The notes under the pieces: generated by a model
Databases searched by the model: none
Told to the model about the DNA's origin: nothing
What the model saw: only the letters and a program-made list of their open reading frames with translations
DNA from: Myxococcales bacterium
GTDB lineage: Bacteria > Myxococcota_A > UBA9042 > UBA3505
Assembly: GCA_002728755.1 (NCBI GenBank)
Contig: PBVT01000016.1
Span: forward strand, 49,670-113,669
Length of the DNA stretch: 64,000 nt
Reading direction: 5' to 3'
Position numbers and translations under genes: made by a program
Shown: positions 34,683 to 44,643 of the stretch, one piece after another
Numbering within the stretch: position 1 is the first letter of the stretch
Layout: each line of letters opens with the position of its first letter

Positions 34683-36923
34683 ATGAAAACGCTGTGTTTC
34701 ACCCTCTTTATCGTCGTATGTAGTCTGGTGATTTCACCCGTGCATCCGGCCTCGGGCCACACCGGCCCTGGTGCCGATCGGGTGATACATGCTGCGCCGG
34801 CAAACCAGGCGATGAAAATCGATGGGCGCCTGGATGAAAAAACCTGGCAACAGGGCGCCTACTCGCGAGATCTCGTCGAGCGCAAACCGAAACTACGTCA
34901 GACTCCACCGGTACGGACCTATTTTAAAGTTCGATTCGATCACGAGGCGCTCTATATCGGCGTCTGGTGCGAAGAGGACCAACCGGATCAGATCCAAGCC
35001 CGAATTCGAACCCGAGACTCCTTCTCACTCTTCAGTGACGACACCCTGAGCGTTAAGATTGATAGCGCCCATGACCATCGCACAACCCTTGGGTTCGCGG
35101 TAAATCTAGCGGGCGGCCGCATCGATTACCTGAGCGTCAATGAAAAGGGGATGCGCACCGAGTATGATACCGTCTGGCAGGCTCGTGCTACCCGATTCGA
35201 AAAAGGATGGACCGCCGAATTTCGAATTCCTCTGGAGCCTCTGGGTATCGATCCTCGGCACCCACCCGAGCGGCTCGGACTCAATATTACACGAGACCAT
35301 GCGCGCCGATCGGCTACCTACGATTGGGCAGTAATGGCTCCCCCTCTCACACCCATAGCCGCCAGCCATTATGGCCATCTCGTGGGATTGACTGGAATTG
35401 CAAAACTCAAAGGGGTTGAGGGAAAACGCCCATCGCGACTTGGTAATTTGACCGTCTCCCCCTATGGAATCGCCGGGTTTGAACGCCTCGAAGCAAACGA
35501 TGACATTGGCTTCCCCTGGGACATCGGTGTGGACGCCCACGCGCGCCTTGGCCCCCGCTGGCGAAGTGAATTGACCATCAACACGGATTTCGCGCAGGTG
35601 GAGGTCGATAATCGTGTGGTCAACCTCAGTCGATTCGGGCTCTTTCTACCAGAGAAACGTGATTTCTTCCTACGGGACCATGAGCTGTTCAGTCTGGGGC
35701 GCCCGGAGTCCGCCCAACTCTTCCATAGCCGCCGGATCGGCCTGAACCAGGGCGAACGAATTCCGATTGCCACGGGAATCAAACTCACGGGAACCCCCAG
35801 TCCTGGTACACGGGTAGGCTTATTAGAGGTTGTAACCCGACCAGCCCACGGCCAACCCTGGACCTCGAATCTGGTAGGCCGCGTCATGCACGAGCTCGGA
35901 GGTGGTTCGAACGTCGGATTCATGTTCACGGACCGTCGCTCCCTGGAATCCCCTGGGGACAACAACCTGGTCTTTGGAATCGACGGCACATCCGTAAGCT
36001 CGCGTTCGCCGCTCCTGTTCTCCTTCTTCGCCCTCTCCTCCTATACGGGCCCGGATGCAACGGCGGCTACCGAGGAGGTGGACTCTTCCGGCGCTACCGT
36101 CGCAGCAGGCACCTACGACAATTCCATCGGACTCGACCTCCAATGGCGTGGCGAATTGATTCGTCCGCGACTCGGCTACGCTGTCTATGGCGAAGACTTT
36201 CGTGCGGATCTTGGATTCTTTCGACGTGTCGGCGTGCACCAATCCACGGTCGGTTTTGAAATCGAACCGCGCATAGAAAAGCATGGAATCGAGAAACTGA
36301 CGTGGGATATCTGGGCCGATACCTTTCTTAGTATCCAGGGAAGCGAGGTCCTCGACAACGTTCTGGGTACCGAGTTTGCTGTACGGCTCGACGCAGGCTT
36401 CTCCATTCGAGCCTTCGCTCATGTGGGCACGGTCTCGGTACTCGAAGATTTCACAGTGGGTTCCGACACCACCATCGTCGCAGACACCTATGGAATCCAA
36501 CGCTTCGGCGTAGGCTTCAACACCCCCTTCACCTGGGACGCCTACATCGACATCAATGGACATATCCGAGACTATTTTGGTGGTCAGCTGGTCGGAGGAT
36601 GGACCGGCATCGTCCTCAAGCCCTCCTCCTTATTCCGTCTAGAGGTGGGAGCAGAAGTTGGCCAGGTGGACTTTGCAGACGAACGCCCCGATTTTCTATC
36701 GGCGGTAGTCAATGGGCGACTCAACATCGGCTTCAGCCCAGAGCTGAGCCTGGATCTATATAGTGGCTACAACCACCTGCGAAACGAAACACTGATGCAG
36801 GGACGACTGCGCTGGACCTATCGACCCGGCAGCGACCTCTTTGTGGTCTACCAACACAATCTTGAAGACGACAAAACCACGTTTCAGTCGTTACTCTTCA
36901 AGGCCCAGCTCTACTGGCAATAG
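34683..36923 (+). CDS. DUF5916 outer-membrane protein with CBM9-like domain
   Basis: A 746-residue protein with a Sec signal (MKTLCFTLFIVVCSLVISPVHPASG). Residues about 45-210 form a CBM9-like carbohydrate-binding domain (KIDGRLDEKTWQQG, LYIGVWCEEDQPDQI, GWTAEFRIPLEPLGI). The rest matches the DUF5916 layout: LGPRWRSELTINTDFAQVEVD, NLSRFGLFLPEKRDFFL (a conserved family block) and a C-terminal barrel of about 400 residues with alternating strands that ends in an aromatic-rich LFKAQLYWQ, as outer-membrane barrels do. Probably a carbohydrate-related transport or surface protein. The family has no firm function. Confidence 0.8.
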   Translation: MKTLCFTLFIVVCSLVISPVHPASGHTGPGADRVIHAAPANQAMKIDGRLDEKTWQQGAYSRDLVERKPKLRQTPPVRTYFKVRFDHEALYIGVWCEEDQPDQIQARIRTRDSFSLFSDDTLSVKIDSAHDHRTTLGFAVNLAGGRIDYLSVNEKGMRTEYDTVWQARATRFEKGWTAEFRIPLEPLGIDPRHPPERLGLNITRDHARRSATYDWAVMAPPLTPIAASHYGHLVGLTGIAKLKGVEGKRPSRLGNLTVSPYGIAGFERLEANDDIGFPWDIGVDAHARLGPRWRSELTINTDFAQVEVDNRVVNLSRFGLFLPEKRDFFLRDHELFSLGRPESAQLFHSRRIGLNQGERIPIATGIKLTGTPSPGTRVGLLEVVTRPAHGQPWTSNLVGRVMHELGGGSNVGFMFTDRRSLESPGDNNLVFGIDGTSVSSRSPLLFSFFALSSYTGPDATAATEEVDSSGATVAAGTYDNSIGLDLQWRGELIRPRLGYAVYGEDFRADLGFFRRVGVHQSTVGFEIEPRIEKHGIEKLTWDIWADTFLSIQGSEVLDNVLGTEFAVRLDAGFSIRAFAHVGTVSVLEDFTVGSDTTIVADTYGIQRFGVGFNTPFTWDAYIDINGHIRDYFGGQLVGGWTGIVLKPSSLFRLEVGAEVGQVDFADERPDFLSAVVNGRLNIGFSPELSLDLYSGYNHLRNETLMQGRLRWTYRPGSDLFVVYQHNLEDDKTTFQSLLFKAQLYWQ

Positions 36924-37307
36924 TCACGAGACTACAATCTGACGAATGCCCTGGCCTTCCAGCCAATCGCGCGCTCGCTCCCGTTGGTCGCCCTGGATAA
37001 GGAGACAGTCTCCCTCCACACGGACGCCACAACCGAGGGCTTTGCGCAGAGTCTTGGCCAGAACGCGAAGATCCCCCTCCATACCTTCCACTCGAGTCAC
37101 CGTCTTACCACCGTGCCCCTTGCGTTCCTTTCGCAAGACAACTTTGCCCTGGGTCACAGGGGTTTCGTCATGGGTCGGCGGTTGCGATGTGTCGGGGGAG
37201 ACGCTTCCCTCGGGCGCATCCGGCAGATCGATACCTTTGGCCCGTAGTAGGTCACCAAGGGTAAAGCCCCCCTCTTCCGTAAGGGGTATGCGCGTTTTCT
37301 TTGCCAC
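36924..37307 (-). CDS. yciH: SUI1/YciH translation-initiation-factor-like protein
   Basis: A 127-residue homologue of bacterial YciH and archaeal/eukaryotic eIF1 (SUI1). GTG 37307 (VAKKTRIPL) has GAGG six bases upstream; the frame runs further without a ribosome site. A variable N-terminal half (10-75) precedes the compact SUI1 fold: VVLRKERKGHGGKTVTRVEGM, LKTLRKALGCGVRVEGDCLLIQGDQRERARDWL. In E. coli YciH discriminates initiation tRNA and start codons as a non-essential factor; the same role is likely here. It abuts the DUF5916 stop tail to tail. Confidence 0.9.
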   Translation of the reverse strand: MAKKTRIPLTEEGGFTLGDLLRAKGIDLPDAPEGSVSPDTSQPPTHDETPVTQGKVVLRKERKGHGGKTVTRVEGMEGDLRVLAKTLRKALGCGVRVEGDCLLIQGDQRERARDWLEGQGIRQIVVS

Positions 37308-37408
37308 AATCGACCTCTTCGCATGACACGACCGGAGAGTTCCTGAGCTTAATTGGTATTCGGCCAATTGTCATTTCGCCGCCAAGATGTAATCGTCTTC
37401 AGGCAGGA

Positions 37409-37648
37409 GTGATCCACCACGGGAGTCGATGTGGGTATGAACAGTGTAATGGTCTGAAAATTGTCGGAGTAAGTCTGTATCTGGTCATTCTGATCGCCAT
37501 TGGAGACCACCTGAGTAAGCTCAGTGAGCTGCCACCCTCCTTCCTCTTAGCGGGCCTTATGGGGGTCGTCATAAGCCTCCTCGACAAAGCAGGATACGAG
37601 CGGATTCGTGATACCTCGGATGATCTGGCGATGGCCGGTCGAAAATAG
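37409..37648 (+). CDS. small membrane protein, start uncertain
   Basis: About 79 residues from GTG 37409, or fewer if a start further in is used; the frame is open from 37301. Only the C-terminal 64 residues look protein-like: a hydrophobic segment (KIVGVSLYLVILIAIG), a polar turn and a second hydrophobic segment (SFLLAGLMGVVISLL) with a basic tail. The first part overlaps the yciH promoter region on the other strand. It could be an uncharacterised two-helix membrane protein or a non-coding open frame. Confidence 0.4.
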   Translation: MIHHGSRCGYEQCNGLKIVGVSLYLVILIAIGDHLSKLSELPPSFLLAGLMGVVISLLDKAGYERIRDTSDDLAMAGRK

Positions 37649-37739
37649 GTCGTGATCACTGGAAATGAGCCAGGACTGGAACCAACCGGAAGTACAGGGT
37701 AATATGGGCGTCTATCGTGAGAGGACCCAGGAGTAGACC

Positions 37740-38840
37740 ATGGCGGATCTGAGTATCAATGTGAACGGAATGCAGCTTCCGAACCCCTTTGTAATTGGCT
37801 CGGGCCCTCCCGGAACCAATTATAAGACCATCGCCCGCTGCTTGAAGGTGGGCTGGGGAGGCGTTGTCGCCAAAACCGTCAGCCTAGAAGACACCGACGT
37901 CACCAACGTCGCTCCACGCTACGGCAAACTCTGGACTCCGGACAAAGGCCATGTGGTGGGCTTTCAGAATATCGAGCTCATCTCGGATCGGCCCCTCTCG
38001 GCCTGGTTGGACGAATTCAAGCGCTGTAAAGACGATTATCCCGATGGAATCGTTATCGCCTCCATTATGGAGAGTCATAACCAGGATCGCTGGCAAGAGC
38101 TGACGGGCGTCCTGACCGAGACCGGGATCGACGGCTTTGAACTCAATTTCTCCTGCCCCCACGGCCACCCCGAAGACAAAATGGGTGCCGCGATGGGACA
38201 GAATCCGCCCATCGTCCAGGAAGTCACTAGCTGGGTAAAAGGCGCCACACATCTACCCGTTTGGGCCAAGATGACTCCCAATATTCAGGATATTACCGTC
38301 CCCGCACGCGCAGCCATCGCCGGTGGTGCCGACGGGATCGCCGCCATCAACACCATCCTGGCGGTCATCGGGGTCGATATGAAGACGCTCCGCCCCATTC
38401 CCACGGTCGAAGGACATTCCACGCCTGGTGGCTATAGTTATCAGGGGGTCAAACCCATCGCGCTCCGAATGGTAAAGGAGCTATCGACGGGCCTTCCCAA
38501 CACCGAGATCTCTGGCATCGGCGGTGTTCTTACAGCCCAAGATGCTATCGAGTTCCTCCTGCTGGGCTCGTCTACGGTCCAGGTCTGCACCGGCGCGATG
38601 CTTAAAGGGCATAAGATGGTTCACGAGTTGATCGAGGGCCTACACGAGTTCATGGACGAACACGGCTTCGAGAATGTGCGTGATTTTGTAGGGCATTCCC
38701 TCCAATACTTCACTACACATCACGATCTGGTGGATCGCCAGAAAGAGTCACGAGTGAAGAAAGCCGGAATGCGAAACCGGGATACTGAATGGGGTGAGGA
38801 TCTGGCCTCGGTAACGACCTCTCTCACGACGAACGAATAG
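37740..38840 (+). CDS. PreA-like dihydropyrimidine dehydrogenase subunit without ferredoxin domain
   Basis: FMN-binding TIM-barrel domain of the dihydropyrimidine dehydrogenase family, which reduces uracil or thymine in the first step of reductive pyrimidine catabolism. It aligns closely with the E. coli PreA barrel: NPFVIGSGPPGTNYKT, GGVVAKT, IASIMES, ELNFSCPHGH with catalytic Cys139, KMTPNIQDIT, GADGIAAINT, SGIGGV and EFLLLGSSTVQVCTG. At 366 residues it ends where the E. coli protein (411 residues) continues into a two-cluster ferredoxin domain; the tail here has no Cys. No PreT partner is nearby. Electron transfer must use another partner, or the enzyme may act differently. The neighbours support the pathway. 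Confidence 0.85.
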   Translation: MADLSINVNGMQLPNPFVIGSGPPGTNYKTIARCLKVGWGGVVAKTVSLEDTDVTNVAPRYGKLWTPDKGHVVGFQNIELISDRPLSAWLDEFKRCKDDYPDGIVIASIMESHNQDRWQELTGVLTETGIDGFELNFSCPHGHPEDKMGAAMGQNPPIVQEVTSWVKGATHLPVWAKMTPNIQDITVPARAAIAGGADGIAAINTILAVIGVDMKTLRPIPTVEGHSTPGGYSYQGVKPIALRMVKELSTGLPNTEISGIGGVLTAQDAIEFLLLGSSTVQVCTGAMLKGHKMVHELIEGLHEFMDEHGFENVRDFVGHSLQYFTTHHDLVDRQKESRVKKAGMRNRDTEWGEDLASVTTSLTTNE

Positions 38841-38864
38841 TTCCCTATACAGGCGAGGCGTACC

Positions 38865-40205
38865 ATGACGTACCGTGATCAGATCGTCCAGAACCACCGC
38901 GATCACGTCTTTTTCTCCTGGATCCCCCAGAAGAAAATGACCAACCCCATCGTCGTCGATCGGGCCAAAGGCGTGTACTTCTGGGACGTAGACGGAACCC
39001 GTTATATCGACTTTTCCAGCCAGCTGATGAATATGAATATCGGCCATGGCCACCCCAAGGTGATCGAGGCTGTGACCGCACAGCTCAACCAGCTGCAATT
39101 CGCCTATCCGGGCACCGCCTCCCCTACCAAAGGTCGAGCGGCCGCCAAGTTGGCCGAGATCGCGCCCGGCGATCTCAACAAAGTCTTATTCACCCTGGGG
39201 GGTGCGGAGGCGATCGAAAACAGCATCAAGATCGCCCGTCAGTATACGGGGCGTCATAAGATCGTAACCCGCTATCGCAGCTATCATGGGGCTACCCTGG
39301 GGGCCGCCACCGCGGGTGGAGACCCCCGTCGACTGGCCAATGAGCCGGGCATCAGCGGCATCGTGCGAGTACACGACCCCTACGCCTATCGCTGTCCCTT
39401 TGGCTACGCTCCCGAAGGAAATCTTCAGGCCTATATCGACCACGTGATTCAGACCATCGAGTTTGAAGGTCCGGAAAATGTGGCTGCGATTATGATGGAA
39501 TCAATCACCGGTTCCAGTGGGCTCATCATTCCACCGGACGGCTACTGGCAGGCGATCCAGGAATACGCCCGTAAACACGGGATCCTGCTCATCTGCGACG
39601 AGGTCATGGCAGGCTTTGGTCGTACCGGAAAGATGTTTGGTATTGAACACTACGAGGGCGTAGTACCCGACATCATGACTCTCGCCAAAGGCCTCACCTG
39701 CGGCTATGTCCCCCTGGGCGCCGTCATCGTGCGCCAGCATATCGCCGATCATTTTGAGACCAACCCACTGGTCTGCGGGTTGACCTATAGTGGACACCCG
39801 GTGGGCTGCGCCGCAGCCCTGGCTACCATTGAAGTCTATGAAGAAGACGGTCTGGTAGAGAACAGTCGCCGTATGGGTGAGGTGATGGCTGGACACCTTC
39901 AGCGCATGAAGGACACCCATCCATCGGTAGGGGATGTACGCAGCGTTGGCTTATTCGGTGTTATCGAATGCGTGAAGAACCGTGAAACACGTGAGCCCTT
40001 AGCTCCCTGGAACGCCTCCGCCAAGGAGATGGGTCAGATGGCCAAGGTGGCCGCTCGTATCCGCGAGCTGGGCATGCACACATTCGTACGCTGGAACTGG
40101 ATCTTCACCGTACCTCCGCTCTGCATCACAGAAGCCGAGATGGAAGAAGGATTCGCCATCATCGACGACGCGCTGAACATCGCAGACGAGGGCTATATCG
40201 GCTGA
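38865..40205 (+). CDS. class III aminotransferase, probable beta-alanine transaminase
   Basis: A 446-residue PLP enzyme that moves an omega-amino group to an oxo-acid. The PLP-binding Lys275 lies in TLAKGLTCGYVPLG. DEVMAGFGRTGKMFG, YRSYHGATLGAATAGGDPRR, the GHGHPKVIEAV start and LTYSGHPVGCAAALATIE are typical of the beta-alanine/taurine/4-aminobutyrate group. It begins 24 bp after the PreA-like gene and faces the beta-ureidopropionase, so beta-alanine (or 3-aminoisobutyrate) is the most likely amino donor; taurine and related omega-amino acids cannot be excluded by sequence. Confidence 0.85.
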   Translation: MTYRDQIVQNHRDHVFFSWIPQKKMTNPIVVDRAKGVYFWDVDGTRYIDFSSQLMNMNIGHGHPKVIEAVTAQLNQLQFAYPGTASPTKGRAAAKLAEIAPGDLNKVLFTLGGAEAIENSIKIARQYTGRHKIVTRYRSYHGATLGAATAGGDPRRLANEPGISGIVRVHDPYAYRCPFGYAPEGNLQAYIDHVIQTIEFEGPENVAAIMMESITGSSGLIIPPDGYWQAIQEYARKHGILLICDEVMAGFGRTGKMFGIEHYEGVVPDIMTLAKGLTCGYVPLGAVIVRQHIADHFETNPLVCGLTYSGHPVGCAAALATIEVYEEDGLVENSRRMGEVMAGHLQRMKDTHPSVGDVRSVGLFGVIECVKNRETREPLAPWNASAKEMGQMAKVAARIRELGMHTFVRWNWIFTVPPLCITEAEMEEGFAIIDDALNIADEGYIG

Positions 40206-40209
40206 AGCT

Positions 40210-41631
40210 CTATTGCTGCCGCCAGGTGATCAAACCGCGTTCTTCGTCCGTTCCGGGCACGGTATTATCCAGGGTAAAGGCCAAAATGGCCCCCACCGAC
40301 ATGCCCGATTTACAGATCGCATACGCCATCTGTCCGAACCAATTCCAGGTCTCTCCCAGCGCGAATCCGTTCGGATGCTTACTACCCACATACTCCGGAA
40401 CCACCAGGCCCATATACAGGGCAAATCCGATAATGAAGAGGTTTCGTGCGCTATTAAGATCTACAAACTGCAGATTGGATAGCCCCACCGCCGCGATCAT
40501 CCCAAATAAAGCGCAGAACATACCGCCTACAATGGGTTGTGGGATGGTGGTAAAGACGGCCCCGAACTTGGGAAAGAGCCCAAGAAAGATCATCATAATA
40601 GCCCCGGCCTGGACGACTCGGCGGGCCGCCACCTTGGTCAGGCCAATCGCACCAATATTCTCGCTATAGGAGGTCGTGCCATTCCCGGTTCCGAAGATAC
40701 CTGCGATCATACAGCCGATACCTTCAAACATAATGCCGCGGTTCACTTGCTTGGCATCCGGGGCCTTGGCGCCGGCGAGACGGGCGCAAGCATAATAGTC
40801 GCCAATGCTCTCGATCATACTGGCCACGAAGCCAGCAAACATACCCACGATCGCCGCCATACCAAAGGTAGGTGTTCCCCATTGGAAGGGTGTGGGGATC
40901 CCCAACCAGTCAGAATTGGATACGTTGTCCCATTTCACCGCTCGGCTATCCCTCGGATCGGCGACATCGTAGATCCCCAGCTCTGTTAATAGAATAGCCA
41001 AGCCCCAGGCAACACCGATTGCCAATAAAATGGGATACATGCGGAACGCCCGCGCTTTATTTCGAAGGTACTGGCTGAAGAGGATAATCAATACGATGGT
41101 GATCCCCGCCAAACCCCAGTCCTGTCCGGCAAAAAGAGAACCCGCCCCGAACAGAGAAATACCGATCAGGGTGATGGTGGGTGCGATCGTAATCGGCCCG
41201 ATATACTTGAGCATTCGACCGGCGAGCCCCGTAAAACCAATGAGTGCTTCTGTTGCCCCACCCACAATAATAGCACCCTGCACATGGACCATCTTCAGTT
41301 CCCAACCACTACCTTGGAGATGTGCCATGCCACAGATTGCGATGGTTGGACCTATGAAAGAGAAGGTACCTCCCTGCACGATCGGAAGTCGATTACCCCA
41401 GGTGGCCTGAAGAATCGTACAGATACCACTTACGAAGAACATAGTGGAGATCAACACCGCCATTTCCAGAGGATCTGCAGTTTTAAAGCAGTACTCTTTC
41501 AAAAACAGCGGAACCGCTACCGTGGAGCCGAGCATCGTCAAATAATGCTGCAGTCCCAGGGTAATGGTCTCCCCAATCGGCGGGTGATCGTCGATACCGT
41601 AGATGATCTCATTATTTGAAGACGTACTCAT
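40210..41631 (-). CDS. NCS2-family uracil/xanthine permease
   Basis: A 473-residue integral membrane protein with about 14 hydrophobic segments. The family start, GLQHYLTMLGSTVAVPLFL, is clear, with VQGGTFSFIGP, the signature ASMIESIGDYYACARLAG and GNGTTSYSENIGAIGLTKVASRRV-like block (here TKVAARRVV). These are nucleobase:cation symporter-2 motifs used for uracil, xanthine or uric acid. It is the last gene of the minus-strand operon behind aldehyde dehydrogenase and beta-ureidopropionase, so uracil uptake is the best guess. Confidence 0.9.
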   Translation of the reverse strand: MSTSSNNEIIYGIDDHPPIGETITLGLQHYLTMLGSTVAVPLFLKEYCFKTADPLEMAVLISTMFFVSGICTILQATWGNRLPIVQGGTFSFIGPTIAICGMAHLQGSGWELKMVHVQGAIIVGGATEALIGFTGLAGRMLKYIGPITIAPTITLIGISLFGAGSLFAGQDWGLAGITIVLIILFSQYLRNKARAFRMYPILLAIGVAWGLAILLTELGIYDVADPRDSRAVKWDNVSNSDWLGIPTPFQWGTPTFGMAAIVGMFAGFVASMIESIGDYYACARLAGAKAPDAKQVNRGIMFEGIGCMIAGIFGTGNGTTSYSENIGAIGLTKVAARRVVQAGAIMMIFLGLFPKFGAVFTTIPQPIVGGMFCALFGMIAAVGLSNLQFVDLNSARNLFIIGFALYMGLVVPEYVGSKHPNGFALGETWNWFGQMAYAICKSGMSVGAILAFTLDNTVPGTDEERGLITWRQQ

Positions 41632-41676
41632 GCCCTACTCCCCTGGTACCGCTTCGAACCGTGTAGATCCAAGCGA

Positions 41677-43155
41677 TCAGTACATGCTGGATGTGCGACC
41701 TGCGCCCGTATAATCGAAATATACGGTCTTGAGCTCTGTAAAGAACTCCATGGCCTCTTCGTTCATTTCACGGCCACCGATGCCCGTCGATTTCATTCCA
41801 CCGAAGGGCATATGCGCCTCACCGCCCATGGTGGGTGAGTTCACATGGCAGATGCCCGTCTCAATGCGATCGATATATTCGAATACGCAGGCGTAGTCAT
41901 TGGTGTACAGACTGGAGCTCAGGCCGTACTTCACATTATTCGCCACTTCGATGGCCTCTTCGAAACTCTTCACTCGAATCACGCTTAAGACCGGTCCGAA
42001 GATCTCTTCCTGCGCAATTCGTGCGGTAGGCGAGACATGGTCGAATAGGGTCGGCTCAATAAAATAGCCTCCGTCCAACCCATTCTCCGTCATCCGTTGT
42101 CCACCCATTACTTGCGTGGCCTCGTCTTTGCCAACGGTCAGATAATCAAGCACTCGCTCAAATTGGTTCCGATCCACGCTCGGCCCCATGGTGGTCTCAG
42201 GATCGAGGGGATCACCCGCTACGATTCCTTTCATCTTTTCCGTAAGCATAGCGACAAATTCGTCGGCTACATCTTCGTGCACGATGGCGCGACTGGTCGC
42301 AGTACAGCGTTGTCCTGTGGAACCAAAAGCGCCCTGCGCGGTAGCTTCAGCGGCCAACGGTAGATTCGCATCGGCCAGCACGATGATCGGGTTTTTCCCG
42401 CCCATCTCACATTGCACCCGGGCACCACGCTCGGCCCCCTCGGCATAGATCAGATGGCCAACCTCATTCGATCCCGTAAAGGAAATCGCAGAGACCCGGT
42501 GGTCTTTCACGATGGTATGACCGACGACTTCGCCCAGGCCATGCACCATATTCAGGACCCCCTTGGGGACACCGGCGTCAATAAAGCATTGCACTACATC
42601 ACAGGCCGTCTGGGGCGTAAGCTCCGATGGCTTGAGTACAATGGTATTTCCGGCAACCAACGCAGGCGCGATCTTCCAGGCCGGTATGGCCACAGGAAAA
42701 TTCCAGGGCGTAATCAACCCGACAACGCCCAGCGGCTCTCGCCGGGTGTAGGCATAGTTTCGTGGTAACTCACTCTCCCGGCTCACGCCCGAGAGACGTC
42801 GTCCTTCACCGCCCAGATACTCCAGGCAGTTGAGGGTCTTCATTAATTCCCCTCGCGCTTCCTTGAAGATTTTTCCCTCTTCACGGCTTAAATGGCGGGC
42901 GATCTCGTCAACACGCCCCTCCATAATTTTCCAGGCATTAAGAACGATCTCTCCACGCTTCGGAGCCGGCACCTTACGCCATTCATCAAAGGCCTTCTCG
43001 GCTGCATCAATCGCCTGGGTCGCCTCCGCGGCCGTCGACAACGGGACCTCGCCCCAACTGTGGGCAAAGCTAGCCGGGTTGATATTTGGAATTGTCTCGG
43101 TGGCCTGCGATTCAACCCATTCACCATCGATATAGTTTTTGTAGACCGATGCCAT
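41677..43155 (-). CDS. aldehyde dehydrogenase, probable malonate-semialdehyde oxidation
   Basis: A 492-residue NAD(P)-dependent aldehyde dehydrogenase. [32 protein letters not shown] is the cofactor loop, FTGSNEVG the nucleotide turn, QCEMGGKNP carries the general-base Glu, and [11 protein letters not shown] the catalytic Cys284. The presence of the general-base Glu points to a hydrolytic enzyme, unlike the CoA-acylating MmsA type that lacks it. In this operon the likely substrate is malonate semialdehyde made from beta-alanine by the aminotransferase. Semialdehydes of 2-oxoglutarate or succinate are alternatives. Four bases separate it from the upstream gene. Confidence 0.85.
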   Translation of the reverse strand: MASVYKNYIDGEWVESQATETIPNINPASFAHSWGEVPLSTAAEATQAIDAAEKAFDEWRKVPAPKRGEIVLNAWKIMEGRVDEIARHLSREEGKIFKEARGELMKTLNCLEYLGGEGRRLSGVSRESELPRNYAYTRREPLGVVGLITPWNFPVAIPAWKIAPALVAGNTIVLKPSELTPQTACDVVQCFIDAGVPKGVLNMVHGLGEVVGHTIVKDHRVSAISFTGSNEVGHLIYAEGAERGARVQCEMGGKNPIIVLADANLPLAAEATAQGAFGSTGQRCTATSRAIVHEDVADEFVAMLTEKMKGIVAGDPLDPETTMGPSVDRNQFERVLDYLTVGKDEATQVMGGQRMTENGLDGGYFIEPTLFDHVSPTARIAQEEIFGPVLSVIRVKSFEEAIEVANNVKYGLSSSLYTNDYACVFEYIDRIETGICHVNSPTMGGEAHMPFGGMKSTGIGGREMNEEAMEFFTELKTVYFDYTGAGRTSSMY

Positions 43156-43159
43156 CGGA

Positions 43160-44029
43160 TCAGCCCTCCACTAGATCGTCGTAACTATCCGGACGTCGAT
43201 CGCGGAAGAACTGCCAGACGTTGCGCACCTCGCGACATTGGTCGAAGTCCAGATCGGCCATAACAAGCTCGTCCTGGTCCCGACTGGCCACCGTCACGAA
43301 CTGACCTCGGGGATCACAGAAATAACTCTGACCGTAGAACTCGCCAATGTTCCATGGCTCTTCTGTTCCAACACGATTAATGGCTCCAACAAAATACTGG
43401 TTTGCAACCGCATGGGCCGGCTGCTCCAACTTCCACAGGTACTCGGAGAGGCCCGCGACCGTAGCCGAGGGGTTGAAGACGATCTCCGCACCATTCAGTC
43501 CAAGTGCACGCGCTCCCTCTGGGAAATGACGGTCGTAGCAGATATATACACCGACCTTGCCATACCGTGTCTCGAATACGGGATACCCCAGATTGCCGGG
43601 CTTGAAATAGAACTTCTCCCAGAACCCCGGGTTGCAATGCGGAATGTGATTCTTCCGATATTTGCCTAGATAGGTACCGTCCGCATCAATCACTGCGGCT
43701 GTATTATAATATACGCCTGGCAGCTCTTCTTCGTAGATAGGCACCACAATGACCATCTCGTGTTTGGCAGCCAGTTCCTGCATCAAACGAGTGGTGTGAC
43801 CATCGGGGATCTGCTCCGCAATATCGTACCATTTGATGGTCTGCTCGGCACAGAAATACGGCCCGGTAAAGATCTCCTGCATACACAGAATCTGTACACC
43901 TTGATCGGCGGCCTGTTGAATAAAGGGAAGGTGTTTATCGATCATCGCATCGCGAATTGCCAACACATCATTCGAGCTGGAAATTGCGTTCGAAGTTTGG
44001 ATCAAACCACAACGGACTATACGTGCCAT
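43160..44029 (-). CDS. beta-ureidopropionase (nitrilase superfamily)
   Basis: Hydrolyses N-carbamoyl-beta-alanine to beta-alanine, CO2 and ammonia, the last ring-derived step of reductive pyrimidine catabolism. The 289-residue protein has the nitrilase-fold triad Glu52 (CMQEIFTGPYF), Lys126 (GKYRKNHIPH) and Cys164 (YICYDRHFPEG). NPGFWEKFYFKPGN and ATVAGLSEYLWKLEQPAHAVANQYF are typical of the beta-ureidopropionase branch, though the N-carbamoylputrescine amidase branch is close. AAGGAGA lies seven bases before the ATG. It starts the minus-strand operon. Confidence 0.9.
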   Translation of the reverse strand: MARIVRCGLIQTSNAISSSNDVLAIRDAMIDKHLPFIQQAADQGVQILCMQEIFTGPYFCAEQTIKWYDIAEQIPDGHTTRLMQELAAKHEMVIVVPIYEEELPGVYYNTAAVIDADGTYLGKYRKNHIPHCNPGFWEKFYFKPGNLGYPVFETRYGKVGVYICYDRHFPEGARALGLNGAEIVFNPSATVAGLSEYLWKLEQPAHAVANQYFVGAINRVGTEEPWNIGEFYGQSYFCDPRGQFVTVASRDQDELVMADLDFDQCREVRNVWQFFRDRRPDSYDDLVEG

Positions 44030-44130
44030 TTTGCACTCTCCTTAGCGGACTACGCGGCGGGTATTTCGGATAACTGGTCTCCCATGTACCAGCCCCTGGT
44101 GTTCACAAATTCAGACGCAACATTCGACGT

Positions 44131-44610
44131 CTATTCTTCTTCTTTACGGACCTGGGCAGCCAGATAATTTTCCAGACCCATCTGTCCAATCTGATCGAGC
44201 TGGGCTTCAATCCAATCGACGTGTTCTTCTTCAGACCGTAGAATATCTTCCAATAAACCACGGGTTCCATTGTCTCCAACAGCGCGACAATGTTTGATTC
44301 CCTCATTCAAGCGCGGCAAGGCTTCTTCCTCGAGCGCAAGATCACTACGCAACATCTCCTCGACATTCTCCCCGATTCGAATGGGACCAAGTCGCTGCAC
44401 ATTCGGAAGACCGCCGAGGTATAGAACACGCTCCATCAACGTCTCCGCATGTAGCATCTCGTCGATCGACTCTTTTCGAACTTTCTTGTGTAGACGGCTA
44501 TAGCCCCAGTTCGCCAACATCTCCGAATGCAGGAAATACTGGTTAATGGCCGTCAATTCACCGGTCAGCACATCATTAAGAATCTCAATGACTTTCTTAT
44601 CACCACGCAC
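44131..44610 (-). CDS. bfr: bacterioferritin
   Basis: 24-subunit iron-storage ferritin with a haem at subunit interfaces. The 159-residue start GTG 44610 (RGDKKVIEILNDVLTGELTAINQYF) has GAGG eight bases upstream and aligns residue-for-residue with the E. coli protein: ferroxidase ligands Glu18, Glu51, His54, Glu94, Glu127 and His130, and haem ligand Met52. A longer frame to GTG 44619 spoils this register and is rejected. It lies 33 bp after the ferredoxin gene, which supplies electrons for iron release. Confidence 0.96.
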   Translation of the reverse strand: MRGDKKVIEILNDVLTGELTAINQYFLHSEMLANWGYSRLHKKVRKESIDEMLHAETLMERVLYLGGLPNVQRLGPIRIGENVEEMLRSDLALEEEALPRLNEGIKHCRAVGDNGTRGLLEDILRSEEEHVDWIEAQLDQIGQMGLENYLAAQVRKEEE

Positions 44611-44643
44611 GATTGTCACCTCTGAAGCTCTTGGGTTCAGGGC

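Noticed and set aside
37301..37408. The N-terminal part of the frame leading into the small membrane protein.
   Set aside because: It overlaps the start region of yciH on the other strand and encodes no protein-like sequence; only the C-terminal 64 residues look real.
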